Positions 54,301-60,914 of a DNA stretch of 64,000 nucleotides are shown in pieces. Position 1 is the first letter of the stretch, and each line of letters starts with the position of its first letter. The notes below the pieces were generated by a model. That model was not told the origin of the DNA and did not search any database. It was given only the letters and a program-made list of their open reading frames with translations. This DNA comes from JBLIRR01 sp049472395 (GTDB lineage: Bacteria > SZUA-182 > DTGQ01 > JBLIRR01), in contig JBLIRR010000020.1 in the NCBI GenBank assembly GCA_049472395.1, forward strand, positions 35,042-99,041, written 5' to 3'. Position numbers and translations under genes: made by a program.

Positions 54301-57095
54301 TCTCACGTGTTGGAGAGATTATTATTGAAAGGTTTAAAGTGAGATGTAAAACTGATGATGAGATCGTATTTTCTATGGATACAGTGCTTGGATTTTTCCC
54401 GCCTAATGCTTTTGAAAAACAGAAGGGGCTCGAGATTAACGAGCAGGAATTGCAGAATATTAAACAGGAAGACAATCTATGTATTGATTTATTGCCGTAT
54501 ACAAAACAATATGTTGATAATCAGTTTTGCCTGCCAGATACTAAATTACTAATGATTGATCGAATAACCGCTTATGACCCAAAGGGCGGTAAAAAAAAGA
54601 AGGGCTATCTTCGGGCAGAAAAGGATATTAATGCCAATGATTGGTTTTTCAAGGCGCATTTTTTTCAGGATCCTGTTCAGCCAGGGTCGCTGGGTATTGA
54701 AGCGATGATACAGTTATTACAATTCTACCTGATTTACACAGATAAACAAAGGTTTATTACAAATCCGCGATTTGAACCTTTAATCATAAATAGTGAGATT
54801 GAATGGCATTATCGAGGGCAGGTTACGCCAGATAAAAGGAAATCACTTTTTGATATGGATATCCTTGAAGAAGGCCTTGATGAAAGGGGCTATTATATTT
54901 CTGCTGAAGCACGCTTATGGCTTGATAATATAAAAATTTATCACGCCCCCCAAATTTGTCTAAGAATCGTTTCAGATGAAATTAAAAATAAAGAGGCCTG
55001 TAACATAATTCTTAATATTAACGATATTCCCTGGGTAAAAGACCATTGCCCTACATATACAATTCCAACTCTCCCAATTACCTATACGCTTGAATTAATG
55101 ATTCAGACAGCATTAAAATATTTTCCAGAGAAAAAAGTAGTATTTATAGAGAAAGCAGAGGCGAAAAACTGGCTTAAGTTTTCTGAAGATATACTAAGAC
55201 TAAGGGTAACTGTTACTCTAATGGACGATACCCGAGCTCAAGTTGAAATAGCAAGTTCAACTAAAAAGGGGGAGCAAAATATTTTTACACCTGCAGCTCT
55301 TTCAGTTCTGAAATTTGATAGTTCCTATCCGGATCCGGTCCCCTTAAATATTCCTGAGCTGTTAAATCCGAAAGAGCAGGAAAACCCATATCATAATGGC
55401 ACCCTCTTTCATGGCCCAATGTTTCAGCTAATGGATAACTGGGTCCTTGGAAGTAATGGTGCAAAATGCACTGTTCAGGCTGTCAGCAAAGGAATTCCTA
55501 TAGGAATTATTAATCCCGGCCTGCTCGATGCATCCCTGCACTGCATTCCTCATGATAGTTATCACCACTGGTCAAAAAAAATACAGAAAGATATGGCAGC
55601 CTATCCTCTAAAAATCGAAAATTTTGTACTATACAGTGATATCCCATCCAAGGGTAATATCAGAGTTGAAGCCCGTTTTGAAGGTATTATAGGGGGTATT
55701 CCGGTAGCAAGGATTTGGATTTTTTCTGAATCAAACTTGATAGCAACATTTCAGATTGCTGAAATTTTATTACCAAAAGGGCCTATCGGTAAGCTTGATA
55801 GTATAACTAGAAAGAAATTTTTATCTAAAGAGACCTATGTCCGCGTTTCTCTTGGTTTGCTTGGAAAGAAATCGAGTACAATGAAACCTAGTGATGTAAT
55901 GAAGAGTGATTGGCTACCGGGTACACTTGTTAAACTGTATGGAGTTGAGGCTTCAACACAGGAATTAGCAAGGAAGATAATAGAGAAAGACCATGCCGCA
56001 CAACATCTTGCGTTACACCCTTCAAGCATAATTTTTGATGATGCTGGTCTTTGCAAAAATACACCGCTTAATAGATTCAAGATTAAAACTGAGGAGGGTA
56101 AAGATGCGATATCCGTTAAATCAGATCTTATAGCTTCAATTGATTACCAATTCATAAAAGAGAAATTGTCAGGAGACAATAACCCTGATTCGAATTTTCT
56201 TACAGATCTCGCTTCGGCTTTAATCAAAAAGTTCGTTCGGCGAGTTGTACTCGAAGATCCTGTAAGTTTTTTCGATCTTTCAAATAAGCCAGTAATATAT
56301 CTGGCAAATCACCAGACAGGCTCAGAACCGTTTCTCTTTTTATGCCTGATCACCGCCTTGACAAATGTACCAGTGAAGGGAATAGCAAATCAGAAACATA
56401 AGGATAGCTGGTTTGGGCAGATGGATCAACTCGCATCCAGATTGAAAATAGACAATAATAGGCTGGGAATGCTTTACTTTAAGAAGGGCAATCAAAAAAG
56501 TCTTTTTAATCTATTACAGGATTTCTTAAGAAAAAGTGATGGGACTTCATTGTTGATACACATAGAGGGAACCCGTTCTCTTGTCTGTGGAAATCCTGTA
56601 AAAAAATTGAGCTCTGTTTTAATTGATCTGTCGATCAACCGCGATATGCCGATAATACCTGTTCGTTTTATTGGCGGCCTACCTCGAGAGGGCAATACAA
56701 TAAAAATGGAACTCCCGTATAGAATGGGCCAGCAAGACTATTATATTGGAAAAGCAATAATGCCTGATCAATTAGCTTGTCAGGTTTATGCTGATAGGAA
56801 AAGATTCATTCTAAAAAAGATTAATACACTGGGACCTTCATTAGAAGAGGAAAAGCCTTTAAGTGGGGACAGTACCTTTATTGAAAAAGTGGAGTATTTA
56901 GAAAAACAATTCAATATGACTCCTATTCAAGCAATATTTTTTAAGATTATATCAGGAATTGAAAGGCCATCAGCTGAAACATCTCGATTTATTAATTTTA
57001 TTAATAAAAATGATTTTAGAAATATCAATAAAAAGCTAGATTCAAAAACAGAGAATATTTTATATTTTTTTAATAATTTGAGATATAGACAGTAA
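48387..57095 (+). CDS. pfaC: PfaC-type synthase: KS-CLF-AT-DH-DH-DH-acyltransferase
   Basis: 2902 residues, 5 bp after pfaA. KS (about 5-430) with Cys188 (DAACASG), His323 (ECHGTGT) and His359 (NFGHSIT). Chain-length-factor domain (about 450-790) with Glu613 in place of the active Cys (VSAEELS). AT (about 860-1200) with Ser951 in GLSSGE. Coiled linker near 1290-1335. FabA-like double hotdogs: DH1 (about 1445-1790; His1489 in LHHGRMPSG, His1699 in KGHFKNDPCMPG) and DH2 (about 1790-2180; His2091 in KAHFFQDPVQPG). PS-DH-like third dehydratase (about 2200-2440; His2220, Asp2381). C-terminal PlsC/AGPAT-like acyltransferase (about 2620-2820) with IEGTRS and an HX4E motif (NHQTGSE, His2642, Glu2647) instead of HX4D. 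This matches the domain set of myxobacterial Pfa3, where the last domain puts the finished chain onto a glycerolipid. Confidence 0.95.
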   Translation: MNDYEEIAIIGMGCVLPGCFTPDDLWDSIIKGQILITPPIESWRADDKHVIGGGREGYIPDRAFTNKGGYISGFSSIFDPTEFELDPEIISGLDHVFQWSIYSAKRALEDIEDIKRFRDRAGIILGNLSYPTASFTRLYENYILKSELLDLDYGVINPLNRFMSGLPAIYTAKALGLGMESYAIDAACASGLYAIKLACDRLHNREADVMLAGGVNASDSLFLHIGFSALNALSISGQCRPFSIYADGLIPSEGAGYVVLKRLQDAVEAGDRIYGIICGIGLSNDGQSGSLISPAKTGQVTSMKKALAQSGFEPGNISFIECHGTGTPIGDRIEISSMKEVYENARDIIIGSAKANFGHSITASGIFGLIKVLKSFEHGILPQTPNSSPYIKELDDSPFRIIDKPEKWKQGREMVAAVSSFGFGGNNAHVIIRKWTGIQKKIRPKRIPDDKIAVVGIGVHTHITEDVSEFSRLLFTAKDFIQYNNTYSTIKINSKDIVFPPNDLKNTLAQQLILIKVAKEALKGVKNITDKTGIYIGMGADPEINSHSLRFRLADILSSNGIEVDMECLSRVKDMIIPPLHASRVVGTMPNMPANRLNYQFNFTGPSFTVSAEELSGDRALGIAINAIRKGEIRTALVGAVDLSRDPMHEEAIRGVLKTENHRPADAAVIVVLKKLSHALTDNDTVYATICSDKHQMITISNLPGNSILTHILGHSHAASGMLHFLTAVLFASNRISVDSTLNSNPILPNSEKVIIGIDNHSFAGITSNFTIESHDRTNHYGDILQYPCLYTYSGTDKKDLIISLESDISTDAYGDCRLACIAYPEQKNQKRKKSLRILKDDLISQDYGSEDIFFNNTRLEGDIAFLYTGAGAGYSGMGRELITGFPELVDSLGKRIRDLNKIAACIYDENHDLCEDPFSQLTSTSFLCQIHSEFSRRILDLMPHAALGLSSGETNSLLALGVWDDFNTLIEEISASGLYNDELAGKFNTVKRYWGMNKNSHIHWENWHILAAVDKIKKLVNGEKNVYITIITGPNDCLISGDSASCKRIIKKIGTRLAVPLRHALAIHTPIVNACKELWKKIHTRPSKIVPDIRFYSTYLGGVYETNQKNVAIALTGQALQTIDFPKIVTKAWEDGVRIFIEHGPRDTLCSAISKILEGKPHLTVPYDSIGKNSMEQAYRAAAKLWCAGLDINLSILKEKGNKLSGSKINETSSFEFPMHRDPILLPALDAFRNPITKMVPEIMPQAPYLAPVIEIASRRIEDLDETKRDHMNLNKQIPDSVSSRQIPNTGINPRILAQIITDFHRNITDAHNMFLRKQLQAQSTFIEQILKNYKIITEFIFPDPSLLEHKNIYYEPEEIVSNKSVNNYVDSSQSIVEKESTHHSYDIAESDERASDQGALLEDSPSQQYPGPSFNKEQLKVLAAGKISSVFGPLFQKQDKYSIQVRMPEPPLLLCDRVIGINGEPGSMGKGTIWTETDITQGSWYLHHGRMPSGLFIEAGQADLLLISWLGIDFYTRGERAYRLLGCDIMFHGPLPEVGDTLRYEIQIDDHAKQGDVRLFFFHYNCHIDDQLRISVTNGQAGFFSKDELNSSMGVLWEASKAGFTESRRTDASSIYSKKRKFTEKEIEAYNLGDICGCFGDEFFLTQTHTRTPHIPTGDMCFIKNVTIFDPHGGPVGRGYLRATSPVTPDDWFFKGHFKNDPCMPGTLMAEACLQMMSFYLTGCGFTLDKDGWRFEPVKDISYRFICRGQVTPQSGELVYEVFVDEIVREPTPILFAHVLCSVDGRKAFLCERLGIQLVPDWPDSSMPELFSNLYQGASAAKLDGFVYDNSSLVHCALGKPSLAFGPRFDFRDGPVRTQRLPGPPYSFITYIKEINAVIGKMKTDSEIITTYVISDNAWFFNENNTRTMPISVLMEIGLQSCGWLSVFTLDEELARKDLLYRNLDGNAIQYREILDINNTIITHAKLTSISRVGEIIIERFKVRCKTDDEIVFSMDTVLGFFPPNAFEKQKGLEINEQELQNIKQEDNLCIDLLPYTKQYVDNQFCLPDTKLLMIDRITAYDPKGGKKKKGYLRAEKDINANDWFFKAHFFQDPVQPGSLGIEAMIQLLQFYLIYTDKQRFITNPRFEPLIINSEIEWHYRGQVTPDKRKSLFDMDILEEGLDERGYYISAEARLWLDNIKIYHAPQICLRIVSDEIKNKEACNIILNINDIPWVKDHCPTYTIPTLPITYTLELMIQTALKYFPEKKVVFIEKAEAKNWLKFSEDILRLRVTVTLMDDTRAQVEIASSTKKGEQNIFTPAALSVLKFDSSYPDPVPLNIPELLNPKEQENPYHNGTLFHGPMFQLMDNWVLGSNGAKCTVQAVSKGIPIGIINPGLLDASLHCIPHDSYHHWSKKIQKDMAAYPLKIENFVLYSDIPSKGNIRVEARFEGIIGGIPVARIWIFSESNLIATFQIAEILLPKGPIGKLDSITRKKFLSKETYVRVSLGLLGKKSSTMKPSDVMKSDWLPGTLVKLYGVEASTQELARKIIEKDHAAQHLALHPSSIIFDDAGLCKNTPLNRFKIKTEEGKDAISVKSDLIASIDYQFIKEKLSGDNNPDSNFLTDLASALIKKFVRRVVLEDPVSFFDLSNKPVIYLANHQTGSEPFLFLCLITALTNVPVKGIANQKHKDSWFGQMDQLASRLKIDNNRLGMLYFKKGNQKSLFNLLQDFLRKSDGTSLLIHIEGTRSLVCGNPVKKLSSVLIDLSINRDMPIIPVRFIGGLPREGNTIKMELPYRMGQQDYYIGKAIMPDQLACQVYADRKRFILKKINTLGPSLEEEKPLSGDSTFIEKVEYLEKQFNMTPIQAIFFKIISGIERPSAETSRFINFINKNDFRNINKKLDSKTENILYFFNNLRYRQ

Positions 57096-57104
57096 TTAAA
57101 AGAA

Positions 57105-57689
57105 ATGCGGCTTATATTAACCAGGCATGGAGAAACGATTGAAAACCGGGATGGAATATTGCAGGGGCATTTACCAGGCAAGTTAAGTAAAACCGGCATT
57201 CAGCAGGCAAAGAAATTGGCCTTTAAACTTAAAGATGAAAAAATTGACAGTATATATTCAAGTGACCTGGCACGAGCTGTAGACACGACAAAAGAAATTG
57301 CCAAATATCACCCAAATATACCAATTAATTTTGTTGTTGAATTAAGGGAGCTTGATCTGGGAGGGCTTACCGGGAAGAGTATTAACGATATTGATTATAC
57401 GGCTCTTCCTAAGGATATTGAAACAAGAGAGAGTATGCGAAAGAGATTGAAAGAATTTCTTTTTCGAATTTATTCAGAGAATTCGGATAAATCAGTACTA
57501 TTTGTAGGCCATAATGGAACTAATTTGGCATTGATCTCAATTATCCTTGACAAACATATTGATTTTATTAATGAACTTGAACCTCAGCACAATACCGCAA
57601 TAAATGTATTTGAAATAAGAGAGAATAATAACAATGTGGTTCATTTAATGAATTGCATAAAGCATCTGGAGCTTCCCGAATATTCATAG
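57105..57689 (+). CDS. Histidine phosphatase (phosphoglycerate-mutase-like)
   Basis: 194 residues, 9 bp after pfaC, so almost certainly in the same operon. RHG motif LTRHGETIENRDG with the phospho-accepting His, Arg/Glu region YSSDLARAVDTTKEI, LRELDLGGLTGK, and the second catalytic His in FVGHNGTNLALI. Length is typical of CobC/GpmB-like phosphatases. Such enzymes remove phosphate from small molecules. Its place at the end of a lipid-synthase operon suggests a phosphorylated lipid head group or precursor as substrate (inference). A phosphopantetheinyl transferase, which the ACPs need, is not in the window. Confidence 0.88.
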   Translation: MRLILTRHGETIENRDGILQGHLPGKLSKTGIQQAKKLAFKLKDEKIDSIYSSDLARAVDTTKEIAKYHPNIPINFVVELRELDLGGLTGKSINDIDYTALPKDIETRESMRKRLKEFLFRIYSENSDKSVLFVGHNGTNLALISIILDKHIDFINELEPQHNTAINVFEIRENNNNVVHLMNCIKHLELPEYS

Positions 57690-57773
57690 CCTTTAAATTT
57701 ATTGAGTTTTTAAGCTTGTTGAATTATACTTCATGAAACAATTTCATATTCGAAGGGAGTGATATTTACAATA

Positions 57774-58175
57774 ATGAAAGCAATTTGTTTTATCGTACTC
57801 AAGTTTGTTTTATCCTTTTTCCGGAAACGTATGTCCATTCAAATGGAAAATGCAGCTTTTCGACATCTAAAGGTATACAAAAGAAAAGATAGAAAGCCCA
57901 AAATGAAATCAACTGATCGAATATTCTGGTCATTGATTTCTCAAATATGGTCCGGTTGGAAGGATGCTTTATACTTTGTTAAGCCAGCAACTGTGGTTTC
58001 CTGGAGACGTAAAAAGTTCAGGGAACATTGGACAAAGTTATGCAGAAACGGCAAGTCTGGGCGTCCATCAGTCGATCGCAAAATAATCCGTCTTATCCGG
58101 ATTATGTCAAAGGCAAAGGCAAATCCTCTCTGGGGATCACCTCATATTAGAGATGAGCTGATGAAAAAATGTTAG
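57774..58175 (+). pseudogene. Truncated integrase-core (IS3/IS481-like) transposase
   Basis: 133 codons from the ATG at 57774 (GTG at 57759 in frame). The N-terminal part (AICFIVLKFVLSFFRKRMSI, ALYFVKPATVVSWRRKKFRE) and NPLWGSPHIRDELMKKC match the front of the transposase at 38727 but keep Trp where that copy has a stop. The frame ends just where the catalytic core should start; the DDE domain is gone. It separates the phosphatase gene from the methyltransferase gene. Confidence 0.8.
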
Positions 58176-58223
58176 AGTGTTGGCAGAGTTGGTTGGCTGA
58201 CCACAACAGGAAAGGAAAAAATA

Positions 58224-59222
58224 ATGGACCCTATTCAAAACAATTTTTCAAGCCATACAAAAGTAAAAGCTTCACAAGTTGTAATTAATTGCTATGATTT
58301 TATGGATAGAGTAACACCTGAGTGTGGAATATATGATCTTACTGATGGAGTATACAATGATGACCCCAATACTCCATATGAAGAGGCTCAGGAAAATCAG
58401 CATAATTGGCTCCTGGACCAGGCGGAATGTAAAGAAGGTTCAAAAATACTGGAGATCGGTTGCGGATATGGCACTGTATTACAAGCGGCAAAAAAACGTG
58501 GGGCAGAAGCAATTGGCATTACAATCTCACGTCCTCAGGTAGAATATTGCAGAGCAAAAGGTTTGGATGTATGTCTCTTAGATTATCGTAACTTACCCGA
58601 GGAATGGAATGGATATTTTGATGCTATTATTGCTAATGGCTGCATTGAACATTTTGTTCAGGTCAGTAATGTTATTAATCAACCAGGCGCGGATACTATA
58701 ATTTATAAAAAACTTTTCGAACTATGCGGCCGCGTTATAACCCCAAATTCATCATCTAAAAAATTTGTTACAACTACAATACATGAAACTTTTACTTACG
58801 AAAATGATCCACGCAAAGATCCTGAATTTTTCAGCAAAATAAAAAACAGGTTATTTTCCAAATGGTCTGCCAGAGGAATTAAAAGTACGCTTCAAGGCAA
58901 AGCATTTGGTGGTTATTATCCGTCATTGGGACAATTAGCTTATTGTGCCGAACCATTTTTTAAACTTGAAAAAGAAGTTGATGGAACATATGATTATTAT
59001 TTAACATCTGTAGAATGGTTTAAACGTGCAAGAAAAATCATGCGCAAGTTTAATAAAAAAAGCCTGAAAATTTCGTTAAATATTATATCCTTTTGTTTAC
59101 AACACCCCATACAGGGTCCAATATTACTAATTTCTTTAGAAGTCCTGCGCGCATGGGAAAGACAATTCATGGGACCAAATCCGCCGGTAAAACTTTTACG
59201 CCAGGTATGGGTAGCAAAATAA
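58224..59222 (+). CDS. SAM-dependent methyltransferase, cyclopropane-fatty-acid-synthase-like
   Basis: 332 residues, AAAGG before the ATG. YDLTDGVYNDDPNTPYEEAQ and ENQHNWLLDQ resemble the lead-in of CFA/mycolic-acid methyltransferases. The SAM site is ILEIGCGYGTVLQAAKKRGA, followed by IGITISRPQVEYCR (typical G-I-T-L-S-x-x-Q). ANGCIEHFV follows. The C-terminal 60 residues are basic and hydrophobic, possibly membrane-associated. CFA-type enzymes add a methylene or methyl group to unsaturated lipid chains. Being next to a polyunsaturated-lipid synthase, it is a good candidate to modify that product, although dead transposase sequence now lies between them. Confidence 0.85.
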   Translation: MDPIQNNFSSHTKVKASQVVINCYDFMDRVTPECGIYDLTDGVYNDDPNTPYEEAQENQHNWLLDQAECKEGSKILEIGCGYGTVLQAAKKRGAEAIGITISRPQVEYCRAKGLDVCLLDYRNLPEEWNGYFDAIIANGCIEHFVQVSNVINQPGADTIIYKKLFELCGRVITPNSSSKKFVTTTIHETFTYENDPRKDPEFFSKIKNRLFSKWSARGIKSTLQGKAFGGYYPSLGQLAYCAEPFFKLEKEVDGTYDYYLTSVEWFKRARKIMRKFNKKSLKISLNIISFCLQHPIQGPILLISLEVLRAWERQFMGPNPPVKLLRQVWVAK

Positions 59223-59243
59223 TTAACTCGCAAATCCTTCCAA

Positions 59244-59501
59244 ATGATTCGCTACTACGGCTGTTATTCTAATAAAACTCGTGGAATGCGTGAAAAGCAG
59301 GCAATCCTGAGACCCAGGGATGAACGAGAAAAGACCGACCTCCTCACATGCCTGAAGATGCTCCCATTATATACGAACCGATTTATGATGATCCCCAGAG
59401 TTACGATGATCTTTAAAAAGGCCGTAAATCCATGCTTTTTGCTGCAAAAGGGGAGGTGCGTCTATTCCTATCCTGATTTAACTAAAAATCGGTGTTTGTA
59501 A
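59244..59501 (+). pseudogene. Transposase C-terminal fragment (IS91-like)
   Basis: 85 codons starting MIRYYGCYSNKTRGMREKQA. The phrase RYYGxYSN-x-x-RG is typical of the end of IS91-type (Y2) transposases that I recall. The catalytic Tyr region and the rest are missing. Confidence 0.45.
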
Positions 59502-59705
59502 AGGCAATATCAATCACTTCACAAATTTTTTCTAATTTCCCTAACCCATGATGTAATAATTTATATTATTTTTTTGTGTATATCCTTCCTTTTTCAAACT
59601 TTTATTTATAACTATAATAAATTTATAATTATTCATCACCTTGGTTCAAAAAGCGAATTCTTATCAATTCTTATCAATTAAGGCATTGTTGAAAACAACA
59701 AAAGG

Positions 59706-59936
59706 TTAACGTTTTCTTTGATTATCAAAGCCATTAGGGCGACACAGCAATCCGCAGGGAGTAAAAGGCCAGCCATTTTGGTCATATCCCCTTTTAATCA
59801 GGTCATCTTTAGTGATATGTTCATTTCGAATGTTATAATCAAGAATAGGTGTAGAGCCATCGTTTCTGATATAATCATAGTTATCGATTATATCATACTT
59901 GGAATCCGCGATATCAATTGGGTGTAACCAAAACAA
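59706..59936 (-). pseudogene. Transposase inner fragment (family unclear)
   Basis: The minus strand reads ADSKYDIIDNYDYIRNDG, STPILDYNIRNEHITKDDL and GYDQNGWPFTPCGLLCRPNG. A-D-x-x-Y-D-..-N-Y-x-x-I-R, followed by P-I-x-D-Y-N-x-R, is typical of DDE transposases around the second Asp. No intact element surrounds it. Confidence 0.45.
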
Positions 59937-60031
59937 AGTAAATAATAATTATATAAATTAATAATATTATTTAATTATCATCAATTTATTTCATATTAAT
60001 ACTCTTTTCAAAATATATTCAACTGTTAATA

Positions 60032-60427
60032 CTGAAAGGAGGAGTTGTTTCTTATATAAAAGAACTACAAAAGGAAAAACTGGCTGTAAAGTGGAAGAAA
60101 TCCCACCAGGAAAAATTATCGAAGGTTATCACTTATTTGGACAACCATAAGCAATACATGAAATATGATCAGTATTTAGCACAAGGTTATACAATAGCAT
60201 CTGGTGTTGTTGAATCAGCTTGTAGTCATGTTGTTAAGAATAGAATGAAAATATCAGGAGCCAGATGGGGAATTTCTGGTGCTGAGTCTATTTTGAGATT
60301 GCGCTCGATTGCAAGAAGTAACGATTGGGATGAATATCGGGAATTTTATATTCAACAGACCATGAGATGGGATCTGCTCTCTGTAGAAGCTATCTCACTA
60401 AATTATAAACAAAAAGAGGCTGCATGA
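60032..60427 (+). pseudogene. ISKra4-family transposase, C-terminal part
   Basis: Open without a proper start from LKGGVVSYIKELQKEKL through YLAQGYTIASGVVESACSHV, VKNRMKISGARWGISGAESI and LRLRSIARSNDWDEY to a stop at 60427. GY-x-I-A-T/S-G-V-V-E-x-A-C and GARW are hallmarks of ISKra4 transposase C-termini. The N-terminal two thirds are missing. Confidence 0.75.
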
Positions 60428-60577
60428 TTTTGGTTACGCTCAAATTAAAATTCCAAGTGATATATTAATATATTACCATCTATAAAATAGAGATAATTGA
60501 GGTAATCTAAGAACATAAATATAATCTAGAAAATAGATAGAAATAGAGATAGTCTAGAAAAATTTCCTGCATTTTTT

Positions 60578-60832
60578 TTAGGGATATATTATGAGGCGCT
60601 TGTCCCTGCCTATGGCGCGAATAATCTCATTTATCCTGCTATCGGCACGAAACCTGAGCGTATCAAGATCGCGGGCCTTAATATATCGTTCACGTGACCT
60701 GTCACATTCGCTCATAGCCCAATAACATCGCCCGAGACGGAACTGCAAGTCAGCGTAACTGTCATCTATTTTCTCTGTCTGTACATAATATGACCTTAAT
60801 GCCGGTTTTTTGTGCGATCTTGCATATATCCA
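60578..60832 (-). pseudogene. TPR/GDSL-type protein fragment
   Basis: 85 codons on the minus strand, bounded by stops, read KIDDSYADLQFRLGRCYWAM, then SRERYIKARDLDTLRFRADS and RINEIIRAIGRDKRLI. This matches a TPR-containing module seen in large SGNH/GDSL-hydrolase-like proteins (I-D-D-x-Y-A-D-L-x-F-R-L-G-R-C, A-R-D-L-D-T-L-R-F-R-A-D). Only an internal piece is left. Confidence 0.6.
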
Positions 60833-60855
60833 TCAAATTTGTTTTAAAGTGTCTG

Positions 60856-60889
60856 TATAAAAAAGGGCGGGGACAGATAATCCCCGCCC
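60856..60889 (-). terminator. Rho-independent terminator of the HAF-repeat gene
   Basis: On the minus strand GGGCGGGG (60889-60882), a 9-nt loop and CCCCGCCC (60872-60865) form an 8-bp all-G/C stem followed by TTTTTTAT. It lies 26 bp after the stop of the minus-strand surface protein gene. Confidence 0.9.
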
Positions 60890-60914
60890 TAAAAGATGTG
60901 TTCTGAGAATATAC

